NCBI GenBank assembly: GCA_044234625.1
Contig: JBIIIP010000002.1
Coordinates: forward strand, 1 to 64,000
Source: CACORA01 sp044234625
GTDB lineage: Bacteria; Planctomycetota; Planctomycetia; Pirellulales; UBA1268
DNA length: 64,000 bases
Reading direction: 5' to 3'
The position numbers were made by a program, and so were the translations under genes. Positions 23,336-31,211 of this stretch are shown here, in pieces (the stretch's first letter is position 1; every line of letters begins with the position of its first letter). The notes under the pieces were generated by a model. That model did no database searches. It was not told the origin of the DNA and saw nothing but the letters and a program-made list of their open reading frames with translations.

Positions 23336-24086
23336 GGCTGACTGACTCCGGTTGAAAGGGCTCGCGGATCGGCAGCGGGAAGCCCGCGTGAACATGCGCG
23401 TCGATAAAGCCGAACACGTCGACCATCTGCTGCACGATCGCTGACCGCGCGTCCTGCAGGCGAACCTTCCGCTGAACGTCAGTCTCCACAGCCGACATCG
23501 TACGCATTCCAAGTCCGGCGGCGATAGGCACGCTGCGCACACGGTGCGCGGGCATTTCCGCCGCCGTCACATTCAGAAATCCGCCGTGCCAGGTGACACC
23601 GCGGCGGATGGCGATGCCCACGGCGGCCAGCAGGCCCGTGCGGCCGAAGATGCCGGCGGCCCGTGAATCCCGGGCCGCACCGCACCGCAGCGCCCGCACC
23701 GCGGCCTCGAGTACCGCCTCGAACCGGTCGACGTATCCGCCGACATCGGTGGGGCCGAGGCCGAGGTCGGCGAGCCTGGCAAACAGGGCGATGCCCACCT
23801 GCCCCGGCCCGTGCAGCACCGCGCCCCCGCCTCGGCCCACGAAGCGGATCGCCAACCGCCGCGATTGCAGCTCGTCGTCGCTGAAGCCGACGTCGAGCCG
23901 CGAGCCAAGGCGGCCGACCGTGATCGACGCGGCTGGTTCATACAGCAGGAGCGTCGGCGGCCGGCCAGCCGGCTGCGACACCTCCCCGGCCAGCTGTTCC
24001 GCCATGCGCGCGTAGGCATCCATGCCGATGCGGCCCGCGAGCCACACCGCCAACGACCGGTCGAGCTGGTGTCGATTGGCCTTCAT
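23325..24086 (-). CDS. lipB: LipB-like octanoyltransferase homologue lacking catalytic residues
   Basis: A 253-residue protein of the lipoate-transferase fold. Seen: RGGGAVLHGPGQVGIALF (85-102), matching the family RGGxxxYHGPGQ, and GVTWHGGFLNV (163-173), matching HGxALNV. Octanoyl-ACP transferases need a Cys in a vPCGI motif and a Lys in KIAaIG; here the matching segments read PIAAGL (187-192, Ala for Cys) and LLAAVG (152-157, Leu for Lys). The only Cys is at about 135. It may be inactive, use another residue, or act as a partner or binding protein. Starts with an ATGA overlap with the 1339-residue gene and overlaps lipA, so all three are coupled. Confidence 0.78.
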   Translation of the reverse strand: MKANRHQLDRSLAVWLAGRIGMDAYARMAEQLAGEVSQPAGRPPTLLLYEPAASITVGRLGSRLDVGFSDDELQSRRLAIRFVGRGGGAVLHGPGQVGIALFARLADLGLGPTDVGGYVDRFEAVLEAAVRALRCGAARDSRAAGIFGRTGLLAAVGIAIRRGVTWHGGFLNVTAAEMPAHRVRSVPIAAGLGMRTMSAVETDVQRKVRLQDARSAIVQQMVDVFGFIDAHVHAGFPLPIREPFQPESVSRVG

Positions 24087-27000
24087 GCCTGCAGCGCCTC
24101 GTGCACGGCCGCCCACGGCATCGCTACCCACGGCACCGCGTCGGGGATGGAGCCCGATCGCAGCGGCTCCGCATCGGCCCGCTCGAGGCTCCGGTCGACG
24201 CACCGAACGAGCCGCTCCAGCCAGTCGGGCACTTCCACCCCCGAACCACTCGCCACCCCGAGGAACGTGCGGGCCCGCTCCTCGAGCCGATCGCCCGCGC
24301 CGACGGGTGCGCCGGTGAACAATTCCGCCACGGCCGGCTCCACCAGGGCCTCGAGTTCGTCCTGCTCGAGCGCGGCCGTGAAAGGCCGCCGCACCCTGTC
24401 GGCCACACTCGCCAGCCGCACCCCCGTGTCGTGCTCCAGCTTCGCCAGCCGCGCGGTGAGCGCTGCGACCGTCTCCTGCGTCTCGTCGCGCATCCGCCCG
24501 CGCCAGGCCGCGGCCGCGGCGACGGCCCCGCGCCGGGCGAGCACGCGATGGGCCATCGTCACCGGACGCAGCGTCCAGGCGATCCGGTCATGTTCCGCCT
24601 TGAGCCGCAAAAAGTCGAGCAGCATGTGCAGGCATTCGCCGCGGTCGGACTGCGTGGTGGTGGAGTTCCAGTCACGGTACTCGGCATGGTTCTCCGCCAC
24701 GCTCTCTAGCACGAGCCGGATCCGCGACGCCGCCACCTTCATCGGCAGCGACCCGTCGGCCAGGCCCGCCAGGAGCCGCGCTGGCCGCCGCGCGGACGCG
24801 GCCTGCTCCCCCTCGTCCGCCGCGTCGTGCTCCACGAGCCTTTCGAGATAATGTCTCACGCCGCCGCGAAGGATGCCGCGCAGCGCCGCCGGCGCGAGCA
24901 CATGCTGCGTGAACAGGCCCGCCCCATACCGTTCGATGAAGTCGCGCATGGCGTCGAAAGACTTCTGGTCGCGAAGCCGCTCCAGCACCGACAGCCGCAG
25001 CTGCCGGGCGTGGGTCATCCAGGTCTCGAGCAGCCTGGGCACCAGGTCGGTCAGGCCGTCGAGGATCCGCTGCGTGGTCTCCGCCTCGTCGGGCGCTGCG
25101 CGGCCGGGCTCGGCGGTGCGCGCGCTTTCCACGATCCGCTCCACCAGCGACGCCGTGGCGGCTTCGAACACGCGGTCGAACTCGCTCACGCTCGCGGCCC
25201 CCGGCGGCCGCTTGCTCTCCATCGCCTTGGCCAGTTGCACGGCCCGCGCCGTCTCCTTCACGAGCCCCGCCCGCGGCAGGCTGGCCGCCAGCCGCTCGAG
25301 GAGCCGCTCGCGGGCCCGCGCCCTGACGATGCGGTCGGGCCGGCCGCCTCGCGAGAGCGGCACGTAGAGCACGGCCTTGCCCACCAGCGTGCTGCAGACG
25401 GCATCGAAGCCGTCGCGAGCAGCCGCTGCATCGCCGCGGAGCAGCGCTGCAAACGTGCGGCCGATCGGCGCGTTGCGGGCCGGGGCCGACCCGGAGAGCT
25501 GCCGCAGGGTCGAGAGCATCCACAGCGTCTCCGTCGTCTGCAGGGCGGCATCGATGAGCCGCTCCACGGCGGCGTCGCGCTGCCAGCGTAGCCGGTCATA
25601 CTCCGCCGGCGACATGCCCGGCGTTGGAACGGTGTCGCGGGCGGCGATCAGCGTGGCCGCCCGCACCATCGCCCGGCGCATCCGCTTCAGCGTGTGCCGC
25701 CAGCCGATGATGGCATCGGTCTCCTCGCGCGGCGGAGGCGCGCGGCCGGCCGCATCGTCCGCGCACCATGACGTGATCGCATGCCGCATGAGCCGCGCGG
25801 CTCCGGCCAGAAACTCGGCCGCCTGCTCGACGGCCGCCGCGCCGCCGGCCGCCGCCGCGGCGGGCAGGTCGACGTCGAGCATGCCGCCATCGACGCCGTC
25901 GTCGGTCGAATCCCGCCACACCATCGACTCGTAGGCGCTCGACACGCTTTCCTCCGTGTCGGCATGGTCGTCATCATCGGCCCCTTCACCCGGCATGCCG
26001 TCGCGGTGCGGCTCGCCGGGGCCGCGTCCGGTGGCCGCCGCCTCGATGACGTCGGCGACGGGGCTGGTGTTGGCCTCGACGAGATCGAGGAACCGCCGCA
26101 CCCGGGCACGACCTGCCGGCGACGCATCGGTCTGGGCCCGCGCCATCCAGCGGGCTGCCGCCGCCAGCCAGTCGCCCCCGAGCTGCTCGAGCGTCACGCC
26201 CTCGAGCAACGACGCCCAGTGCACGAGCAGCCCCATGGCGCCGTCGAGATCGTCGTCGCCGAGCAGGGCGTCGGCCGCCTGCGCATGGCTCCGCGGCGAT
26301 GAGAACGACGCCACCTCGCGCCGCCAGAATCCCGGCGGCGACGGCGCGGGGGCATTCTCCTGGCGACGCCTGAGGGCCTCGATCACCTCGCGGGTCGATT
26401 CGCGCACGTCGCGGCCCGACAGATGCTCCACGCCCGACACCGTGGTCGTCGCATGACGATCCCACCACGTGGCCAGCCGGTCGAGCGCGTTGGCCGCCCG
26501 CGCAGCATCCGCCGGGGCGCTCCGCATGGCGCACTGCCGCCATACCGCCGCATACCCATCGAGGATCGATCCCGTGGTGCCGATCAGATCATCCACACGC
26601 GGGTCGGGCAGGCTCTCGCCCCCCGGCTCGTGGAGGGGAAACTGCCCGGAAAGGCCGAGGATGTTCCAGGGGTCCACGGTCGCGCCGCAGCCCACCGCGC
26701 GAAAAAGCAGGTCGGTGGCCGCATCGAGGTGTTCCAGCGCCATGGGTGCCGCGGAGGCGATGCCGCCATGGGCCGCGGCGTGCCGCAGCGCCTGCTGCGC
26801 GGCGACGACCCGGCCCCCGATGCGGGCGAACATCCGCGCCGAGGCGGCCGGCACGACCCCCGCCAGCCGCTCCGCCTCCGCGTCGCGGCCCAGCCGCGCC
26901 ATCACCGCCGCCAAGGCCACACTCTCGACCTGCCGGGCCCGCCTTCCGGCTAACAACGCATTGATATGCCGCCGCACGCCGCCGAAGGGCTGCCGCAGAC

Positions 27001-28102
27001 GCTGCATCTCCTCCTCGAGCTGGCCGCGATGCGACTCCGGCAGCTGCCCCATCAGCCAACGGTAGAAGGCATCGCGATACCCGGCGATCCGCGGCAGCAA
27101 CTCCGCCAGCGGCAGACCCGCCTGGTGGGCGCCGGGGCCGTGCCCCGAAAGACCCGATGCCATCAGCATCACCCCCGCGAGCACGGCCGACGACTCGCGG
27201 TTGAGCTCGGCGATCCGTTCGGCGGAGGGGCTTTCCGCTGCCGCTGCGCCGGTCGCCGGCCAGGAGAGGATGCCGTCGAGGGTGGCCTGCTGCACCACCA
27301 TCCGCCGGTAGCAACCCTGCTCGTCGATCCGCGCGGGATCCCAGAGTCCGAAGAGATAGTTGGGGCGGCTGGCAGACGGGTGGAGAAAATCGAAGGCCCG
27401 CGGATCGATGGCCAATTCCTCGAGCATCGCCAGCTCGAAGTCGGCCTGGCGAAGCAGGTCGGCCGGCGCGACGGCGAGGATGTCGATGGCGCCGTGGACG
27501 AGATCGCGATACCGGCCGTGCGCCGGGCCGGCGCCGGCGATGTAGATCGGGATCGGCCGCACCAGCTCGTGGGGATACGGCTCCGAGAGCTGGCCGTTTT
27601 CCAGCACCGCCACCGGCCGCCAACCGACGTAGTCATTCAGCCGCCCGATGGCCCGGCTGATGAGGAGGTCGGCGGCGGCGTCGTGGAGATCGTCCCACGA
27701 CGGGCTTTCGGCGAGCACGGCCTGCACGGCGGCCATGAGGAAGAATGGCCGCTCGATGCCGCCGGGCGGCTGATGCTCGAGGAGGTCGGCGTGGTACTCG
27801 CGGTAGCGCTCCGGCAGGCGGCGGAGGGCGATCTCGATCACCTGCCTCGCCTGGACCGCGCGGCGAAAGGCCGGCTCCTCGCGCTCCAACTGGGCCAGCC
27901 TGTCGAGCAGGGCGACGGCGACGCGGGCCGCGGTGTCGGGCCTCTCCTCGACGACCGGCCCACCTGCCGAAGAAACGGCCGGCTCCAACCGCCCGAAAAG
28001 CTCGTCGAACCCGCGCCACACGGCGGGGTCGAACGAGCCCGAGGAAAAGTTCAGGTAGCCCAGCACCAGCGCGGCTGGGTCGGACGGACGGGAAGACTTC
28101 AT
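24083..28102 (-). CDS. Very large (1339-residue) protein of unknown function, coupled to lipB-lipA
   Basis: No family recognised. The ATG at 28102 is chosen because the longer frame to 28432 is antisense to the neighbouring propeller gene, and because a TAGGAT hexamer lies 10 nt upstream. The protein is soluble-looking, Ala/Arg-rich and mostly helical, with no signal peptide, no Walker motifs and no obvious repeats. Some segments look conserved rather than random: PALVLGYLNFSSGSFDPAVW, AVLENGQLSEPYPHELVRPI, RPNYLFGLWDPARIDEQGCY, and FDAMRDFIERYGAGLFTQHV. The middle (about 700-790) is acidic and low-complexity. Its stop overlaps the lipB start by ATGA, so it is translated with the lipoate genes. 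A role linked to lipoylated complexes is inference from position only. Confidence 0.8.
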   Translation of the reverse strand: MKSSRPSDPAALVLGYLNFSSGSFDPAVWRGFDELFGRLEPAVSSAGGPVVEERPDTAARVAVALLDRLAQLEREEPAFRRAVQARQVIEIALRRLPERYREYHADLLEHQPPGGIERPFFLMAAVQAVLAESPSWDDLHDAAADLLISRAIGRLNDYVGWRPVAVLENGQLSEPYPHELVRPIPIYIAGAGPAHGRYRDLVHGAIDILAVAPADLLRQADFELAMLEELAIDPRAFDFLHPSASRPNYLFGLWDPARIDEQGCYRRMVVQQATLDGILSWPATGAAAAESPSAERIAELNRESSAVLAGVMLMASGLSGHGPGAHQAGLPLAELLPRIAGYRDAFYRWLMGQLPESHRGQLEEEMQRLRQPFGGVRRHINALLAGRRARQVESVALAAVMARLGRDAEAERLAGVVPAASARMFARIGGRVVAAQQALRHAAAHGGIASAAPMALEHLDAATDLLFRAVGCGATVDPWNILGLSGQFPLHEPGGESLPDPRVDDLIGTTGSILDGYAAVWRQCAMRSAPADAARAANALDRLATWWDRHATTTVSGVEHLSGRDVRESTREVIEALRRRQENAPAPSPPGFWRREVASFSSPRSHAQAADALLGDDDLDGAMGLLVHWASLLEGVTLEQLGGDWLAAAARWMARAQTDASPAGRARVRRFLDLVEANTSPVADVIEAAATGRGPGEPHRDGMPGEGADDDDHADTEESVSSAYESMVWRDSTDDGVDGGMLDVDLPAAAAAGGAAAVEQAAEFLAGAARLMRHAITSWCADDAAGRAPPPREETDAIIGWRHTLKRMRRAMVRAATLIAARDTVPTPGMSPAEYDRLRWQRDAAVERLIDAALQTTETLWMLSTLRQLSGSAPARNAPIGRTFAALLRGDAAAARDGFDAVCSTLVGKAVLYVPLSRGGRPDRIVRARARERLLERLAASLPRAGLVKETARAVQLAKAMESKRPPGAASVSEFDRVFEAATASLVERIVESARTAEPGRAAPDEAETTQRILDGLTDLVPRLLETWMTHARQLRLSVLERLRDQKSFDAMRDFIERYGAGLFTQHVLAPAALRGILRGGVRHYLERLVEHDAADEGEQAASARRPARLLAGLADGSLPMKVAASRIRLVLESVAENHAEYRDWNSTTTQSDRGECLHMLLDFLRLKAEHDRIAWTLRPVTMAHRVLARRGAVAAAAAWRGRMRDETQETVAALTARLAKLEHDTGVRLASVADRVRRPFTAALEQDELEALVEPAVAELFTGAPVGAGDRLEERARTFLGVASGSGVEVPDWLERLVRCVDRSLERADAEPLRSGSIPDAVPWVAMPWAAVHEALQA

Positions 28103-28146
28103 TTCCCGGGTAATCCTACCATTTTTGCGGGGTGGCTTTCGCGAAC

Positions 28147-28152
28147 TATCCT
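28147..28152 (+). promoter_or_regulatory. -10-like TATCCT, 6 nt before the ATG at 28159
   Basis: TATCCT ends 6 nt upstream of the propeller gene start. On the opposite strand TAGGAT (28113-28118) lies 10 nt before the 1339-residue gene. The 56-bp divergent gap therefore holds two candidate -10 boxes, both very close to their start codons. Confidence 0.4.
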
Positions 28153-28158
28153 TGGGAC

Positions 28159-29469
28159 ATGCGGTTTCTTTCACGCGTCGGCATGGTGCTGGTCGTCGCC
28201 GGGCTTCTGCCGGGCGCTGGCCGCGCGCACGACAGCCTCTGCGGCACCCTGGGCGATGCCCTGGGTGCGGAAGCAGCGGGGCTGGTTCGCGAATGGGTCG
28301 TGCAGGTGCCCTTCGATTCATCGGCGTGGCGGCTGGAGCAGGTCGTGGTCGGCAACGGCCTCGTCGTCGCCCAATCGGGCGATGGCGGTGTGGCCGCGAT
28401 CGCCGTCGGCCCCGAGGGCACGCCGCCGGCACCGCCGGGAACGGTGCTCTGGTCGCAGCGCATCGGTCGGCAGGGCCGCACGATCCAGCCCGCGGCGGTC
28501 GCTGCGAGCGTCGTCGTGGTGGACGACGACGACGAAGTCATCGGCTTGAACCGCGCGACCGGGCACGTCTTCTGGCGCGAGACGGTGGCGCATGGCCTGG
28601 CCGCGGGGGGCGTGGCCTCGGGCGACTGGATCTACATGCCGCTCGACATCAACGGCATCATCCGGCTGGCGGTGAATCCGCTGCAGCCGCGGGTGTTCCT
28701 CGCTGAAGAGCCGTCGCCCGGCAAGAAACGAAAAAAGAAGGATCCGACCGCCGGCCGTGAATCGGAAAGCGTGGTGCCGCGCTCGATCGACGCGGGCGGC
28801 AGCATCACGCTCCCTCCCGTGCGTTACGGCAACGGCGTGGCATGGTGCACCGACACGGGCAAGGTCATCACGCTGACGCGGAAGACCAAGCAGTGGATTC
28901 GCTGTGTCTTCGATCTCGGTGGCACGCCGGCCGGCCCGCTGCTGGTGCAGGCAGACACGATCTTTGCCACGAGCAATGCGGGGCACGTGGCCGCCATCCA
29001 GACCGGTCCCGCCGGCTTGAAGACAAAGTGGGGCCTGACGCTCGGCGCGACCCCCACGGGCCCGACGATCCGCGCCGGCGACACGCTCGTCGTGCCGCTG
29101 GCGGCGGGGGGCGCCCTGGGAATCGACGCCGCCACCGGCCAACTGCTCTGGCAGAGCGACGTGGCCCGCACCCCGCTGGCTGCGGATGCCGAGCGGCTGT
29201 GGTGCCTCGATGCCACCGGTCGCCTGGCGCTGCTCGACCCTGCCACCGGGGAACGACTGGCATGGTATTGCACGGGGCCATTCACGCTGCCGGTCGTGAA
29301 CACGGCCACCGATCGCCTCGTGCTCGCCTCGCCGCGGGGAACGGTCGTCTCCCTGGCGCCGCTTGCCCCGGTGGGCGCTACCGCGAAGGATGCACCGGCA
29401 TCCGGGCCTGCGGATCCTGCCGCCACGCCTCCCGCAGCAGATCGTAAAGCTGACGATCCGAGCGAATGA
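28159..29469 (+). CDS. Secreted PQQ/BamB-like beta-propeller protein
   Basis: A 436-residue protein with a signal peptide (RFLSRVGMVLVVAGLLPGAGRA). The rest reads as WD40-like PQQ-type blades: VVVGNGLVVAQSGDGGVAAI, VVVVDDDDEVIGLNRATGHVFWRE, GVASGDWIYMPLDINGIIRL, VVPLAAGGALGIDAATGQLLWQSD and LWCLDATGRLALLDPATGERLAWY. The alternation of hydrophobic strands with 'ATG..LW' turns is typical of PQQ repeats. A lysine-rich loop (PGKKRKKKD) interrupts blade 3. Such periplasmic propellers usually bind proteins (BamB) or carry a cofactor; nothing here shows PQQ binding. Its last 92 bp overlap the 3' end of the convergent mtfA gene. Confidence 0.78.
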   Translation: MRFLSRVGMVLVVAGLLPGAGRAHDSLCGTLGDALGAEAAGLVREWVVQVPFDSSAWRLEQVVVGNGLVVAQSGDGGVAAIAVGPEGTPPAPPGTVLWSQRIGRQGRTIQPAAVAASVVVVDDDDEVIGLNRATGHVFWRETVAHGLAAGGVASGDWIYMPLDINGIIRLAVNPLQPRVFLAEEPSPGKKRKKKDPTAGRESESVVPRSIDAGGSITLPPVRYGNGVAWCTDTGKVITLTRKTKQWIRCVFDLGGTPAGPLLVQADTIFATSNAGHVAAIQTGPAGLKTKWGLTLGATPTGPTIRAGDTLVVPLAAGGALGIDAATGQLLWQSDVARTPLAADAERLWCLDATGRLALLDPATGERLAWYCTGPFTLPVVNTATDRLVLASPRGTVVSLAPLAPVGATAKDAPASGPADPAATPPAADRKADDPSE

Positions 29470-30157
29470 GCCGGTGGGGGTCCTGAAAGAAGCATTCGGA
29501 GGCCACGGCAAAAAATTCGCCGGGCCCCTCCGCGGCATATTCATCGAGCGCCGTGAAGCGTCCATCGTCGAGCGCTTCCTCGAACCGCTCCCGGCAGGCG
29601 GCGATGCCGGCAGCCCAGGCCCGGCGGGCCGTGGCCAGCGGCGGGATGCCGTCGATCTCGCCGTCGAGCATGTCGATGGCGTGGGCGCACTCGTGGATCA
29701 CCACGCTCCGCGGCCCGTCACGCAGGCGGCCCCCTTCCACGACTCGGGGCCACGAGAAGACCACGCTCCCACCGGCCCACGTCTCCCCGAGGCGGGCCTC
29801 CTGCCATTCGAGCTCGCCACCCCCCTCGAGCGCCGTCGACCGCGGCACGAGGTAATCCCCGGGGTAGACGAGCACCGACCGCCACCGGTCGTAGAACTGC
29901 TCCTCGAGGCCGAGCACCGCCAGCCCCGCCTGCGCGGCGATCGACACGCGAACTTCGTCGGTGATCTCCAGGCCGCCGCATCCCTCGAACGATTTCTCGG
30001 ACACGAACACGGCGATCCAGCCGCGGAGCCGCTCACCCGTGGCCTCGTCGAGCCAGCGCATCTGACGGACGTTCCGCCGCAGAATCTCATCCCATCCGAC
30101 GGGCCACGGCCGCTCGCGGATGGCTCGCCGTCGCCGCGTCTTCAGCCAAGTGAACAT
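29378..30157 (-). CDS. mtfA: MtfA-like zinc metallopeptidase (M90)
   Basis: A 259-residue protein, the usual MtfA length. Seen: the zinc-binding motif VIHECAHAIDMLDG (HExxH) in the middle, followed by the downstream glutamate region GEFFAVASECFFQDP, and the N-terminal WDEILRRNVRQMRWL. In E. coli MtfA is a cytosolic peptidase that binds the repressor Mlc and so affects glucose uptake genes; here no mlc or pts genes are visible, so only the peptidase fold is claimed. It is the last gene of the M28-lnt operon, 22 bp after the 50-residue membrane protein. The 3' end overlaps the convergent propeller gene. Confidence 0.85.
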   Translation of the reverse strand: MFTWLKTRRRRAIRERPWPVGWDEILRRNVRQMRWLDEATGERLRGWIAVFVSEKSFEGCGGLEITDEVRVSIAAQAGLAVLGLEEQFYDRWRSVLVYPGDYLVPRSTALEGGGELEWQEARLGETWAGGSVVFSWPRVVEGGRLRDGPRSVVIHECAHAIDMLDGEIDGIPPLATARRAWAAGIAACRERFEEALDDGRFTALDEYAAEGPGEFFAVASECFFQDPHRLIRSDRQLYDLLREAWRQDPQARMPVHPSR

Positions 30158-30179
30158 CGCCGCTCAGCCGGCCGCTGGC

Positions 30180-30332
30180 TCACGGCCGCAGCGGCAAGTT
30201 CCGGTAGAAGAGATCGATCGCCAGGATGACGCAGGCGATCGTCATCGCCACGAATGCCATGGCGAGCATAGCCGTGTAGACGGTCATCGGCGAGCGCTTC
30301 GGCGGCGGCGGGGTCTGGGGATCGGTGCTCAT
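30180..30332 (-). CDS. 50-residue single-pass membrane protein
   Basis: A short gene between the coiled-coil protein and mtfA. The product begins MSTDPQTPPPPKRSPM, a Pro-rich cytoplasmic-type tail, followed by one hydrophobic helix (TAMLAMAFVAMTIACVILAI) and a short basic end (YRNLPLRP). It starts 15 bp after the upstream stop and ends 22 bp before mtfA, in the same direction, so it fits the operon well. The ribosome-binding site is weak. No family recognised; small Pro-tail/TM proteins next to lnt are plausible assembly or anchoring factors, but this is a guess. Confidence 0.6.
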   Translation of the reverse strand: MSTDPQTPPPPKRSPMTVYTAMLAMAFVAMTIACVILAIDLFYRNLPLRP

Positions 30333-30347
30333 GGGCGGAACGCGCCG

Positions 30348-31211
30348 TCACGCTGCCTTGAGCCGCGTGGTGACGCGATCGCCACGTTGCACCGGCTCCC
30401 GGACGAATTCCTTCACCAGCACGGCCACGGCACGATCGGGGCGCACGGCCTTGACGATCGCCCGGCCCACGTAAGTGGCGTCGCGGTAGAGCTCGAGCAC
30501 GTGCCCGGTCTGGAGGCCGTCGTCGCCACCCAGCGACACCTCCACCGCCCCGTCGGCCACCGCCATCACGACGCCGTCAATCGTGGGCACCTGATCCTTG
30601 GGGAGGCTGTCGATGGCCAGGCCGCTCTGCTTGAGGAGCAAGCGGGCGTTGGCGAGCTGCTTCTCCAGCTGTGCCTTCCGCTCTTCGACGACCGCCAGCT
30701 GCGATTCCTTCTCGTGCAGATCCGCCGACAACGCCACCGCCCGGTTGATCTGGTCGTCGACCCTCTCCTGCTGCTCGCGGATGCTGCCCCGCAGCGAATC
30801 GACCAGCGCGGTGGCCGTCTTGACCTCCTCGCGGGCCTTCGTCATCTCGGCGATGGCGTCCTGGCGCTCCTTCTCCAGGGCTTCCCGCTCCTTGTTGAGG
30901 GTGTCGAGCTCCTGGTTCTTCTCGGCGAGAGCGTATTCGAGCTTGGCGAGCGCCTGGTCGCGCTTCGCCTCGGAAGCCGTGACCTGCCCCTGGAGTCTCG
31001 TGATCTCGTTGGTGAGGCGATCGCGCTCCTTCTTCGCGTTCTCCAACTCCCACTTCAGGCCCAGCGGCTTGCCCGGCTGCACCTGGTCGGCGGTCCGCTC
31101 GACCATCTCCTTCCAATTGACGTGCGAGGAATAGATGGCGATGGCGAAACTCATGAACACGAGGCTCATGATGAACACCGCGAAGACGAAGATCTTTCCG
31201 ACGATATTCAT
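30348..31211 (-). CDS. Membrane-anchored coiled-coil protein
   Basis: A 287-residue protein. Seen: an N-terminal membrane segment (IVGKIFVFAVFIMSLVFMSFAIAIY), a long charged heptad region (about 50-215) such as KWELENAKKERDRLTNEITR and KEREALEKERQDAIAEMTKA, and a compact C-terminal beta domain (about 220-287: DGVVMAVADGAVEVSLGGDD, HVLELYRDATYVGRAIVKAV, RGDRVTTRL) that looks like a small barrel. MreC has the same order of membrane helix, coiled coil and beta domains, but no clear MreC signature is visible. Starts with an ATGA overlap with lnt. A periplasmic structural role is inferred. Confidence 0.75.
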   Translation of the reverse strand: MNIVGKIFVFAVFIMSLVFMSFAIAIYSSHVNWKEMVERTADQVQPGKPLGLKWELENAKKERDRLTNEITRLQGQVTASEAKRDQALAKLEYALAEKNQELDTLNKEREALEKERQDAIAEMTKAREEVKTATALVDSLRGSIREQQERVDDQINRAVALSADLHEKESQLAVVEERKAQLEKQLANARLLLKQSGLAIDSLPKDQVPTIDGVVMAVADGAVEVSLGGDDGLQTGHVLELYRDATYVGRAIVKAVRPDRAVAVLVKEFVREPVQRGDRVTTRLKAA

